Shown here: positions 42,914 through 53,726 of the stretch, piece by piece
Position numbering within the stretch: position 1 is the first letter of the stretch
Layout: each line of letters starts with the position of its first letter
NCBI GenBank assembly: GCA_963210315.1
Contig: OY723315.1
Span: 186,001-250,000 of the forward strand
DNA from: Rhynchopus euleeides
Lineage: Eukaryota > Euglenozoa > Diplonemea > Diplonemida > Diplonemidae
DNA: 64,000 nucleotides
Direction of reading: 5' to 3'
Made by a program: the position numbers and the translations under genes
The notes under the pieces: generated by a model
Told to the model about the DNA's origin: nothing
The model's input: only the letters and a program-made list of their open reading frames with translations
Databases searched by the model: none

Positions 42914-44700
42914 ATTCCCCCCAGCACATTCGTGTACTTGGCGGATTCCCCCCGATTCCCCCCAGGACATAGTCATACTTGGCGGATTTCCCCCGATTGC
43001 CCCCAGCACATAGTCATGCTTGGCGGATTCCCCGCGACTCCCCCCAGAAAATAGTCAGGCTTGGCGGATTTCCCCCGATTCCCCCCAGTACACAGTCATA
43101 CTTGGACGATTCCCCCCAGTACATTGTCGTACTTGGACGCTTCCCCCCGATTTCCCCCAGTACATTGTCGTACTTGGACGATTCCCCCCGATTCCCCCCA
43201 GTACATAGTCGTACTTAGCGGATTCCCCCGTGCTGGGGGGAATTGGCGGAAATCCGCCAAGTATGACTGTGTACTGGGGGGAATCGTCCAAGTATGACAA
43301 TGTACTGGGGGAAATCGGGGGGAATCGTCCAAGTATGACAGTGTACTGGGGGAAATCGGGGGGAATCGTCCAAGTATGACAATGTAGTGGGGGAAATCGG
43401 GGGGAATCGTCCAAGTGTGACAATGTACTGGGGGAAATCGGGGGGAATCGTCCAAGTACGACAATGTACTGGGGGGAATCGGGGGGAATCGTCCAAGTAT
43501 GACAATGTACTGGGGGAAATCGGGGGGAATCGTCCAAGTGTGACAATGTACTGGGGGGAATCGGGGGGAATCGTCCAAGTACGACAATGTACTGGGGGGA
43601 ATCGGGGGGAATCGTCCAAGTATGACAATGTACTGGGGGGAATCGGGGGGAATCGTCCAAGTACGACAGTGTACTGGGGGGAATCGGGGGGAATCGTCCC
43701 AGTACGACAATGTACTGGGGGGAATCGGGGGGAATCGTCCAAGTACGACAGTGTACTGAGGGGAATCGGGGGGAATCGTCCAAGTATGACAATGTACTGG
43801 GGGGAATCGGGGGGAATCTTCCAAGTACGACAGTGTACTGGGGGGAATCGGGGGGAATCGTGGGGAATCGTCCAAGTACGACAGTGTACTGGGGGGAATC
43901 GGGGGGAATCGTCCAAGTACGACAGTGTACTGGGGGGAATCGGGGGGAATCGTCCCAGTACGACAATGTACTGGGAGGAATCGGGGGGAATCGTCCAAGT
44001 ACGACAGTGTACTGGGGGGAATCGGGGGGAATCGTCCCAGTACGACAATGTACTGGGGGGAATCGGGGGGAATCGTCCAAGTACGACAGTGTACTGAGGG
44101 GAATCGGGGGGAATCGTCCAAGTATGACAATGTACTGGGGGGAATCGGGGGGAATCTTCCAAGTACGACAGTGTACTGGGGGGAATCGGGGGGAATCGTG
44201 GGGAATCGTCCAAGTACGACAGTGTACTGGGGGGAATCGGGGGGAATCGTCCAAGTACGACAGTGTACTGGGGGGAATCGGGGGGAATCGTCCCAGTACG
44301 ACAATGTACTGGGAGGAATCGGGGGGAATCGTCCAAGTACGACAGTGTACTGGGGGGAATCGGGGGGAATCGTCCCAGTACGACAATGTACTGGGGGGAA
44401 TCGGGGGGAATCGTCCAAGTACGACAGTGTACTGAGGGGAATCGGGGGGAATCGTCCAAGTATGACAATGTACTGGGGGGAATCGTGGGGAATCTTCCAA
44501 GTACGACAGTGTACTGGGGGGAATCGGGGGGAATCGTGGGGAATCGTCCAAGTACGACAGTGTACTGGGGGGAATCGGGGGGAATCGTCCAAGTACGACA
44601 GTGTACTGGGGGGAATCGGGGGGAATCGTCCAAGTACGACAGTGTACTGGGGGGAATCGGGGGGAATCGTCCAAGTGCACTAATTTGCTGGGGGGAATCG
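42914..44700. repeat. 41-bp satellite array with an internal inversion and ~340-bp higher-order unit
   Basis: Units of the form GTACTGGGGGGAATC, GGGGGGAATC, GTCCAAGTACGACAGT repeat every 41 bp (for example 43466 and 43507). From 42914 to about 43230 the units run in the opposite orientation. They flip near 43231-43240 and continue to about 44700. GTGTACTGAGGGG variants at about 43751, 44093 and 44430 and GAATCGTGGGG variants at about 43859, 44199 and 44535 give a higher-order period near 340 bp. Stop-free frames of 498-541 codons on the minus strand arise because the unit lacks stops in all frames. Confidence 0.95.
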
Positions 44701-44737
44701 GGGAGTGCCCCTACAGGAGGTGGGGACCACTGTGAGT

Positions 44738-44880
44738 CACTACGAGTCACTACGAGTCACGTGACTGGTAGCGAGGCCGGTCTGGACCTCTGGGTGAAAT
44801 TTTCTCATATTGTGCCAAGTCCCCACCCGGAGTTCCAGACCGGCCTCGCTACCAGTCAAGTGACTCGTAGTGACTCGTAG
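44738..44880. repeat. Imperfect palindrome near the right end of the 3.6-kb element
   Basis: TGACTGGTAGCGAGGCCGGT with CTGGAC on the left is mirrored by TCCAGACCGGCCTCGCTACC and AGTCAAGTGACTCGTAGTGA on the right, around a ~40-bp loop. The inner GGTAGCGAGG resembles the element terminus, so this may be another nested, degraded relative. Confidence 0.8.
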
Positions 44881-44984
44881 TCAGCCAAAAACCTGAAAAT
44901 TCACCCTTCTCCCCAGGCCAGCCAAAAAAGCCCCCTGACTCACTGACGAGCCGTGACGACCCGTGACTGGTAGCGAGGGCCCCC

Positions 44985-45904
44985 TTGGGGAAAAAATATT
45001 TTTTTGCACTATTTTTTGCACTTTTTTCCTTTGGATTTTATAGTGACCCTACTTGGTATTGGCCGAAAATTTTTATGTTCCCGGTCTTGGATGTGCTCAA
45101 ACAGTCAAAAGAACACATTTTCCGGATGCAAAAAAAATTTGCACCTGGGGGTGGAGAGGGGGGTCGGAGGGCGGTGGTGTGAGAGGCTTGCTCTCGAGCT
45201 CAAACCAACAGATGTTCACTACCGTGGCCTCCGGCGGCTGGGGGGCGGAACCCCCCAGACCCCCCCATGCGACATGTGCTATCTGTCAGTTGTGTTGTAC
45301 TTGAGCGTATGCGACTATGGAGCCAGGCCAACAGACGTTCGCTACCGTGGCCTCCGGCGGCTGGGGGGCTCCGCCCCCCAGACCCCCCTGTGGCTTGTGC
45401 CTGGTCTTGGAGCCAAGCTTGCGCGTACGGGGCTGGGCATATCGGTTCACACCTCGCGGGAGGCTGGGCCGAGCCTAATCTCTCAGAGACGAACACCTTG
45501 CGAATGCGATCGGGTTTGCGGGCTTGCGGCTATGACATCTCGAAAGGGTCGTCGGGGCCCGTGATATGTTTCGGGTTCACTTGGTGGGCATCCGTGGCGA
45601 GGAACCACGTGTATGTGTGCGAGGAAGCAAGGAGATACCACACCGGAGCCACACAGCACCAGGTCGACCTGGATCTGGTCGAGCTCAGGGGGAAGGAAGC
45701 ACAGTCACCAAAGTGAGTCACCACCGCCGGCCTCAACCACCAAACTGCAACGCAGAGGTTCCGCTATTCTCACAAGGAAGGCGCCCTGGGATGTACAGTG
45801 ATTTGTGTGCAGCATCAAGAGGCACTGACCGCCTTGAACAGAGAGGTAGTGTACAGGTGGCGAGCAGTGGGAGGGCGTGCTGTGTCCTTCCACTTCCCCA
45901 TCTA
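44985..45904. repeat. 920-bp segment duplicated at 63081-64000
   Basis: From TTGGGGAAAAAATATT onwards the sequence matches 63081-64000 at a constant offset of 18096 wherever compared, with no differences noticed. The duplicate is cut by the window end, so its full length is unknown. It contains GC-hairpin copies 4 and 5 and a 149-codon frame (45267-45716) without motifs. Confidence 0.95.
45208..45388 (-). repeat. Paired GC-hairpin repeats (copies 4 and 5)
   Basis: Units at about 45208-45266 and 45330-45388 read AACAGATGTTCACTACCGTG, GCCTCCGGCGGC, then a TGGGGGGC...CCCCCCAGACCCCCC hairpin, inverted relative to the 31.8-kb pair. Spacing is 122 bp. Confidence 0.9.
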
Positions 45905-48218
45905 CCTCCATTCGTTCACCGTTGTTGATAGCGATTTTTTCGCCATTTTTTCGAATCGTATGCATCGGTGAGGCCGAGTGAATCAAAATAGCGCAAAACT
46001 CACACCAAAATCTGTGTCTGAGGCACAGAAATCGTGCAAAAAAGCACCCAAAAAAAGTGCAAAAAAACCAAAATAGGATTTCGAAAATCGGCCAAAATAC
46101 CCCCAAAATAGAGCCACACCTGCACCACCACTCCCTGGCTCTGTGTTGCGAACTTCACTCCGAGACACACAAAACGGCTGAGGCAGTTGGCGTGCCTCAT
46201 GTAGCCATAGATACAGATACTGCGGCAGCAAAAAAATATAGAGGCAAAACACTCCCCCCGCACCTTTGTTGATAATAGGAGGAGGGGGGGAGTGCCGGTG
46301 CCTGCGCGCGCCTCACTCCCACCCTCCAAAGCAGTGATGCTCTCAAGGGCATGGTTGGAAGTGGATATTAGTAGTAGGGGAAGGGAAGGAAGGCCTTCTT
46401 GATTCCGACGGCATTATTTTTTTTGGTGGCGTTGTTAATTTTATTTGGCGTTTTCCACTCGGAAGAGCAGGTGAAAAATGAACCAAAGAGGCGCTGCGTC
46501 GGCACCGCACCCATAAGATCTGTGCTTGGAAGCTGGACACCTTCAGGAGAGGTGAAGGTCGCGGTGACATTTGCTTGCGTCAAGTCTGATCGGGGGGGGG
46601 GGAGGCTCGGGCTGAGAAGCAATGTGGGAAAAGAGCGCAAGCAAAACCTCTTGGCATAGCCTGATGGTGTGTCCAGAATATTGCGCCAAGAGGGGTTGCT
46701 CAGTAGGGTCCGCAGGTTGAGGCCAATTATTTTGGGGTGCGCACGCACCCCCTGCAGAACGACAGCCTTTGTGATGCAGGTGCTGTGCTGGTTTAGCCCA
46801 CAGCAGCAAACACACAACAAAGACCATTTTTTTTGGTATCACATCATCAATGGAAATCGGAAAGAATGTCGGGGGGGGGGGGGGGGGTAGGCGAGCGGGA
46901 GGGAATGGGTCAAACTGAAAATGGCACACACGGAGTCGAAGTGTCAGCCCTCCCCCCCCACCCAACCCGTTCTCAATTCGTCAGGGCAAAAAAAAGCCAC
47001 CCAGGGAGTGTCAGCCCTCCCCCCCCGGTCCAGGAGTACCACAGAGCCTAGCAGCAAACCCCTCGACTCGCTGTCTCTGGGGTGGAGGAGGACAGCCTTC
47101 GGGGCGAGGGACCGAAGCGGATCGGATATCTCTGGCAGCCTTCTTGTCGCTGGGAAGAACTTACAACAACACACCATTTATTATCATTTGATGAGGGCTG
47201 TGTTTTCCCGGGGAGTTCATACCCCGGCTTTGCATGTGCGGTGTGTGAGCGGCCCTGTGCCATGCGCGTTGACAACCCGGTCGTTTTCTCTTTACCGTGA
47301 CCTGGGGCAAGTTACAGCAAACCATGTGCGACTTCAGTTTTTTGAACCCCGCCCCTCTCGGCAGCCTTGCAATTTTTGTGATGTGTGCTCCTCACCGCCA
47401 CACATACAAAACTAACCTGAAGCTGATGAGGAGGCGATGTGCCGCGGGGGGGCACGGGTATCAGGACTGAAACGATACATTTTTTTACTAGAACATTCCC
47501 TGCCACGAAGATGAGTGGGCAGCACTTTTGAGCAACAAGTATAAACCACCACAGAAAACTCTGCAGTGAGCTTGCTTGATGTTTGCCGGATTTGGTCGCA
47601 CAAACGTACCCGTCTTGGTCTTGGTGTCGACGACCAAGCTACCTAACGGACAATACGGCGTTTTTCTCTCTCTCATTTTTTTTTACCTTTTTGACAAAAA
47701 GACGATGCAAAAGAGCAAAGGAACTCACCCAAAAAAAATGCAGAACTGGTGCATATTCTCTCACAGGAGTAACGTCACTCATAATTGAATGACCTGAGCC
47801 ATCGGAGATATTCCGTAAGCTTAGGCAGAAAGGGGGAGAGGAGGGAGATCGCTTCGGAGGCTGTATGAATCTGACACAACACGCTGCGGGAGGAGGGTTG
47901 CCGTCTGTAGCAGCACTGTCGAGACGTACCGAATGAGGGAACCGTTCTGTTCCAACGTTGCTGGCAGCTCTTTTGCAGGCAAATGGCAAAGAAACAAACA
48001 GTGCGGAAGCAAACAAGAAGCAGCATCCCCACACAAACAAGCACGGCTTGCACCCTAAAGCGGTTCGCTGCCTCAGATCTAGCCACCTCATGACCCCACC
48101 AACACCCACGACCATTGGAGGCACCGAAAGTGCTTCAGCAGGTTGACTAATAAACGAGGGGGGTTATGAAAAGAATAAAAAAGAGAGACTTTCGCAGACC
48201 ACCGTTTGTTTCCACATG
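45905..48218. other. Region without a recognised gene
   Basis: The first ~200 bp may still belong to the repeat family at 44985, beyond what the window shows of its duplicate. It contains A-rich AAAAAAGTGCAAAAAAACC stretches (46030-46080), a G-run at 46870-46887, and no credible gene. Confidence 0.45.
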
Positions 48219-48936
48219 TTTGAACGATTTGAACGATTTTTGGCCGTGCTCGTAGCATTCCCCGTTGAGGGGGTCGCTGTTTTGAACAGACTTTTTTTTT
48301 GTGCGGCCTGTGTGGTTGTCTTCGTCGTTTGTCTTCTTCGACCGGACATCCCCTTCTTCTGGAGACACCGATCTACTCCATGAACCTCGAGCTGATGCTG
48401 GAGCTTTCGGGAGCCTCTGCGAGTGGGTGGCCACGTTTTCTTTGGTGGACGCACCCAAAAGAAAATAAAGAAATAGAAAAAAACCCGAAAAGAGGTCGAG
48501 GCACCCGCTCCACTCCAGCACCATGGGGCTGAGGTTCACGGATCACACAGGTGAGGATCAGTCCTCTGTGAGGCGCTTATCCTGAAGACGAACCAGTTCC
48601 CCGGTCGGTCTCCAGAAACTCGGGCCGCGTCTGGCGCTGTATCGCCTCGGCGGGGCTGTCGTCCCTTACAGTCTTTTCTGTACGAGGTTTTCCACAGGCT
48701 GCACACCTGCCCCGCGGCTGTGTGGCAGTCTTCGCGGAGTGCAATGCGAAGGTCTGGCCTGACGTGGTGTGACTATTTAGACTCCGGGTGTCTCCACCCA
48801 TCCTGGTCTGGGGAGCCTCGTTACCCAAGCAGTTTTCGGTCATGCCCTGGACCACGGCCGTGCTAGACTCCTGGTGCAGGCACCCGTCATGGTCCGGGGA
48901 CGGCCCCCCCAGGCAGTTTAACGTCTTACCCAGGAC
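48219..48936 (-). mobile_element. Poly-A retroposon, copy 2, with LINE-like 3' tail
   Basis: Read on the minus strand it starts GTCCTGGGTAAGACGTTAAA and follows copy 1 (15841) to CACACAGGCCGC plus a short A-run (48292-48300). It then continues through a CCCCCTCAACGGGG hairpin to GAGCACGGCCAAAAATCG and TTCAAATCGTTCAAA. That last part matches the 3' end of the LINE fragment at 52030-52095, so the true 3' end lies beyond the A-run. Confidence 0.82.
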
Positions 48937-49684
48937 TTTGGCGCGAAGACTTGGGGCCATGATTTTGGCACGCGCTGTTATGGCATTTTTGTACCCAACA
49001 AAAAAATCTTTTTTTTTGGATGGGTCTGTGCGGTGGAATGGAACCCATAATCAGGAGTACCGAAAAAACGGATGCGTTAGACTCACGTAAACACCGGACA
49101 ACGAAAGCAGAATTTTCCACAGGAGATCGTATTTGAAGGAGATAACAACCGAGATAGACTAAGAGAGCTTGGTTTGTAGGAGAGGGCACAACGTTTTGCA
49201 ATTACGCCCCAGAGTGAGAGAGAGGGGAGCCCAATAGTAAAGGAAAAAGAAAAGCGGAAGCGGGCGGGTGGAGCATGCATTAAGCCCACACTGCCGAGTG
49301 AAAAGGGTTAAGAGAGAGGGGGTCAGAGTGAGGGTTAAACGGTGCAGTGCAGAATGGTACACCAAAACATATGGGTGAGGGGAAGACGGGGGCCCGGCGC
49401 CGGGTGATGTCGGGATCAGGGGTTATTCACACTGCAAATCATATCTTCTTCGCAACGCTCCGGGTGTTGTGCAGAGCAAGAGAGAAAGAGAAAGACAGAG
49501 GCGAGAAGGAGGGAGAACAGAGAGACCGAGACACATCCACCCCCCCCTCCCGTTTGACAGACCCGCCGGCATCGCTACGTTACTGTTCTGCCCACACACA
49601 CAGTGGCTCCAGGAAACACCGTTCCTGGGCCGTCGTGTAGTGTGGGAGAAAAATGGAGCAACGGAAGGGTGGGGGCAAACAAAT
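48937..49684. other. Spacer without a recognised gene
   Basis: Mixed sequence with a T-run (49008-49018) and GAGA-rich stretches. No coding or element features seen. Confidence 0.45.
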
Positions 49685-49686
49685 TA

Positions 49687-50067
49687 CCGTATTCGGAAAA
49701 ATACTGGAACGGAATAATGTTCCAAGTTCCAGCCGAGACCCCATTTGTTCCAGTTATTTTCCGTTCCAGAATTGTTCTGGGGGGTCTGCGCGGACTTGGC
49801 CGTTTTCTGGGAGTCGGGTACTTTCCCAAGGGTATGCTGGCCCACCATCCTCCACCATGGCATGGGGTGGGGTGAGGTGGGATTCACATGTGCCCGAAAA
49901 ACTGACAAGTACCCGCCAATTTCCCCCATACTCTAATTCTGGAACGGAAAAATACTGGAACGGAATAATGTTCCAAGTTTCGAAAACTCGGGTTTGTTCC
50001 AGTTATTTTCCGTTCCAGAAAAAATCCGTTCCAGCATTTTTCCGTTCCAGTATTTTTCCGAATACGG
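49687..50067. mobile_element. 381-bp MITE with CCGTATTCGGAAAAATACTGG ends
   Basis: TA plus CCGTATTCGGAAAAATACTG at the left is mirrored by CAGTATTTTTCCGAATACGG plus TA at the right. GGAACGGAATAATGTTCCA and TTATTTTCCGTTCCAG occur twice, so the element contains an internal duplication of its own arms. TA flanks fit a TA-duplicating superfamily. No coding capacity. Confidence 0.88.
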
Positions 50068-50069
50068 TA

Positions 50070-50281
50070 TGATGAATCTCTTCGTTCTTGCTGATGCAGT
50101 GCATGCGGCATATTTGGATCAGAAAACATTGTCGAATGAGGCAATGCAGACGAGTCCCACACCTGCATCTGAAGGAGCAGAAGGTACAGCTGATGGGACA
50201 TACCTTGTGGAACCTCACTGGGGGTTCTTCGCGACGGGATGGCCATCAGTGCACTTCGGTGCATTTCCCGTTGAAAATTGA
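50070..50281 (+). CDS. Possible short coding relic
   Basis: From MMNLFVLADAVHAAYLDQKT near 50070 through GTYLVEPHWGFFATGWPSVH to a stop at 50279. The composition is protein-like, and the frame begins directly at the edge of the MITE at 49687-50067. No family recognised. The MITE may have inserted into a gene and cut off its 5' part. Confidence 0.2.
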
Positions 50282-51424
50282 GCTGAAAACTGACGAGAGC
50301 GACGAAGGGCGACGAAAGCGACGAAGAACAACGACCTCCCACTGCCTGTGTTTTGATCGGCGACATGCCAATACCCGCACATGCAGATTTCAACGATTTG
50401 AACGAAATTGTGACACTTTTTGTTGTTGCAGCAAAGGTTCCTTTCTCTTGCCTTCGCACTGCCCGGCAGTTGTTGTAAACGACACTACTTGAATAACCCC
50501 CAGGGGGGGAAGGCATGAGGCTTTCGCCCTGTGCCGAGCTACGCCAGCCTGCCGCCTGTTTTGTTAGGGCGAGCACCCTACTACGGGCACTGAACGAGCG
50601 AAGCACCCTTCCTCCCCAGCTCCCTTCCCCGCGGTTTCTGTTCCGGCCTTTTGACCCGAAATTTGAACACACGCTACTTGGTTGCGACCCGCATTATTTT
50701 TTTGGCAATGCGCCCCCCAGTGAGAGAGAAAAGGGGGAGGGGGTGGGGCGCTGTTTCGGGGTGCTTGTGCCGCACGGCGTACTTTTTGACTGTCTTTTTG
50801 CTCAGGTCCGGCCAGGGGGCCGTGCTGCTGTGTTTGTAGAAGAGTGGTGAGGGGGGGGCTTGTTCCATACAGGTGAGGGGGGGATGAGGGAGGAGGGGAG
50901 TTTGGGACGATTCCTGCTGATCAGCTAGGAAGTCAGAAAGGGCCTGGGTACACCTCAACACCGCCTGGGGCAATAGCGGGGGTGATGGGCCACGTGTGTG
51001 GGGGCGGGGGTTTGCGATCGTAGACTCTTGCGATCGTGACCTCATCAGGTATAGGCAAAGATCAATGGCACCTAAGACTAGTCGCCGGACAGGACATAGG
51101 TGGACGATACCAGGGGGCTGAACGATTTATTTTTGTTTTGGATTTTGCTTTTATTGTTGTGACACAGCTCGAAACACACCCACACCCGCTTTGGAGGAGA
51201 GGGTGTTTGAGATTCCCAGAGCTTCAGGGGGATTTTTTTTCGCTGCCGGCAATATTCTTTCCGGCGATTTTTCACCTAATAATAGGAGGAACATACACCA
51301 AAAAGAAACACGCCGTTGTCGACACCGGTAGGTCGCGAAAACCCCCTTCTTATATGGTTGCTCCGGAAGGCTCGCCAATGGGTGGTTTTTTTCCAAACAA
51401 AAAATCCGCGTAGGAGAGCATCTT
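50282..51424. other. Region without a recognised gene
   Basis: It has an AACGATTTGAACGAAATTG word at 50391 resembling the LINE tail repeat, then low-complexity and G-rich sequence. No gene recognised. Confidence 0.45.
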
Positions 51425-51727
51425 TTAGGGGAAACCACCATCCGCCGCCTCCGGGCCGACCACCACCGCCTGGTGTACGACCACGACGTCCCGGGCAGCG
51501 CACAACCACCGTGCAAACCCTGCCTGAAGCTTGCGCCGGACAGCCCCCCGCCTGGGGTCTCGCTGAAGCACCTATTCTTCGGCTGTCCCGCGACAGCGTC
51601 AGCCCGACACCACCTCACAGCCACAAGCGTGCACAACCTGCTGCTGCACAACTGCAAGGGGGCCCTACGCTACCTGGCTGAGGCAGGGGTGACGGAGCAC
51701 AGCGAGAAGGACTACCTGATCTCGTGA
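51425..51727 (+). pseudogene. LINE ORF2 C-terminal fragment (zinc knuckle)
   Basis: Frame GETTIRRLRADHHRLVYDHD then CKPC...LKHLFFGC has a C-x2-C-x14-H-x4-C-type cluster. This matches the order seen at the end of the 593-codon LINE frame at 54998 (LRRLRTGRHSLVWDFL then CTAC...THLFNC). A ALRYLAEAGVTE stretch corresponds to VMRYLSAAELLG there. Reverse transcriptase and RNase H parts are absent. Confidence 0.72.
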
Positions 51728-52095
51728 AACCTGCAAAAATCAACAGCGGTCAAGGGCTTCGGCCTGACACCCCAGCACCCCCCCCCCCACCCCCAGACCC
51801 ACGTCACTTTCCACGGGCCGCCAGGCGCGTCAGCGTCGGCGACCGCCCGCCCCCAGTCTGAGAGGCAGCAGCCACGACTCGGCAGGAGGCGGGCACAACA
51901 AAAAAAGGGAGAGTCGTCACTGTGCATATCAGCACGGTCCCGCCCTCTGAGCCAGACTAACCCGCCCATAAAGGAAAAGAGGAAGAGGCGACGTAAGGCA
52001 ATGCCTCCGTGCGGCAAGGAGAACACGAAACAGCGTCCCCCCTCACCGGGGGACGCGACGAGCACGGCCAAAAATCGTTCAAAATCGTTCAAAAA
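51425..52095 (+). mobile_element. 5'-truncated LINE 3' end
   Basis: It consists of about 300 bp of coding sequence for a retrotransposon C-terminus followed by a ~370-bp 3' untranslated region. That region ends with a CCCCCCTCACCGGGGG hairpin, GAGCACGGCCAAAAATCG and a TTCAAAATCG tail repeat. The same terminus is shared with the retroposon at 48219-48936. The left end is an abrupt truncation, as expected from incomplete target-primed reverse transcription. Confidence 0.75.
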
Positions 52096-53564
52096 TACAC
52101 AAGAGAAAATATCAGCAGAAGTGGGACGTCACCTGCATCCCCATCTGCGGGGGAGATGGGGAGGCAGATCCCAGTGGAGCTTCTTCAAACCGGACTGCAA
52201 GGAGCCTGCCTGCCTGTTTGGCATAGTTGCAAAAAATAAAAAACACAAAAGAGAGAGAGAGAGAGAAACAAATCGCACGTCTTTCTGACATGAGGCGAAA
52301 ACAACCCCCGAGTAAGTCCCGCAGGAAACACACCCAAACTAATTTTTCGATTGAGCATATCTTCCCTCTGGTGGGGAGGGAGGGATCCAGGGGGTGGGGG
52401 GTATTGAAAGAGAAGCTGAAGGAAGCACAAGGATGATCTTCCCTTCACCCGTTCTGCAGGTTGTGTCTGAGATCCAGTGATATACCCGGCCTGGGGGGGG
52501 GGGGGGGGGGGGAAGTGGGGGCGCGCGACGCAATAACCTTGTGGGTGGTACAGGCTTCAGCTGCGCAGAACGAAATATCCATTCCCGCTACCTCACGGCT
52601 GCGCTTCTATTTTACTCCACCTTTTTAGCACGCCATTTTTTTTGCCGGGATTTCGCCCATGTCGGACGAGAGAAGTCGGAGCGGGAATACAATGACACAT
52701 TAGGCTTTGCTTCCCTCCTGGGAAGGACATCGGGAGACGCTCAAATGCGGCGATTTTATGTTTGTTTTGTTTTGTTTTGTTTTTTTGGCATACCACCACA
52801 ACCCTGCCGTGCGGGACGAACAATGGTATTTTTTTGCTCACTGTCGCCCGAAGGGTCGTGGGACAACCCACAGAGAGAATCAGCCACAGCCAGATCCAGG
52901 CCGTTTCTGCGACTGACGGTGTGTGGGGGGTGGGTGTCATCAAAGTGGGCACTGACACATTCCGGAGCCAAAAAAAGAGTAACAGAATGCAGGAGCGGGG
53001 TGATGGTGTGGGGGTGGGGGGAGGGGGGGGTGCTTGTGATGGGGCTGCGACGAACGACAGGGGGACAGCAAGGAGCGGGTGCGAGTGGGGAGGGCGGGAC
53101 GTATATATTGGATGAGGAAGGCTGATAGACTTTCGATCGCAAGAAAGACGCACACGCACACCCTAGCCTGCGATTGGGGGTGGGGTGACATTATCTTCAC
53201 GTGCGCGTGTGCGTAAATGAGGGCAAATCGCCTCACCTGTTGTTTGAATTTCAACCAGACGAGTCATTGTCGTCAGAGGAGCTGGCCGTACCGCAGTGCA
53301 TAGACAGGCCAGCAGGAGGGAATAGGCGGGGGTGGGTGGGAATATGATTGTCAAGAGGTGAAGGTCACAACACAGTCTCCCAACACCCGCCAGCAATGTA
53401 TCTCAGGGGGTGTGGGTGGGGCGAATGGGTGAGATTTTTTTTTGAACGGCCTGAACAAATTTTAACTTTTTGAAAAAACAGTTTGCCTTGAGTGGGGGGG
53501 GGGGGGGGGAGGGGGCGGAGGCAAGAAAACAGCGACACAGCCCCACAGCTTGTGCCAGAGCATG
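52096..53564. other. Region without a recognised gene
   Basis: GA tract at 52251-52266, G-runs at 52493-52512 and 53497-53509. The 194-codon plus frame (52541-53125) is mixed with low-complexity and lacks motifs. Confidence 0.45.
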
Positions 53565-53605
53565 CCGTGAGATAGCCCACCCCTGAGGAGTGGGCTATCT
53601 CACGG
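53565..53605. repeat. Perfect 16-bp hairpin
   Basis: CCGTGAGATAGCCCAC and its exact reverse complement GTGGGCTATCTCACGG are separated by 9 nt. It stands alone about 120 bp left of the hAT copy and is not part of that element. Function unknown. Confidence 0.9.
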
Positions 53606-53726
53606 CTTGAATGGTTTTACTACTTCACTGAGCCAACAACCTAAACAACCCGTCTCTCCCCCCCGTCTACTGCGGACATTTTTCTTTCCGAAAGGGCAGG
53701 AGTTTTTTTTTAGTGCGACCTGTATT

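Larger units (their letters stand above)
41344..44984. mobile_element. 3.6-kb transposon of the GGGGGCCCTCGCTACC family
   Basis: Left end GGGGGCCCTCGCTACC, right end GGTAGCGAGGGCCCCC, perfect over 16 bp. TTG flanks both sides (41341-41343 and 44985-44987), and the uninterrupted target is present at 63081 with a single TTG. Inside are decayed coding sequence (41370-42570), a nested 96-bp relative (42338-42433), a large 41-bp satellite that inverts once (42914-44700) and an imperfect palindrome (44738-44880). No transposase was recognised. The 3-bp duplication with G-rich ends would be compatible with PIF/Harbinger-like elements, but that is inference. Confidence 0.92.

Noticed and set aside
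42914-44700. CRISPR array
   Set aside because: Units are contiguous without unique spacers, the array inverts, there are no cas genes, and the context is eukaryotic.
43055-44750. Minus-strand frames of 498-541 codons with DSPRFPPVHCRTWTIPP-like repeats, as a repetitive protein gene
   Set aside because: They are the translation of the 41-bp satellite. All frames and both strands stay open because the unit lacks stop codons, and the array inverts in the middle.
45267-45716. 149-codon frame (repeated at 63363-63812) as a conserved gene because it is present twice
   Set aside because: Conservation comes from the recent segment duplication, and the frame reads through two GC-hairpin repeats.
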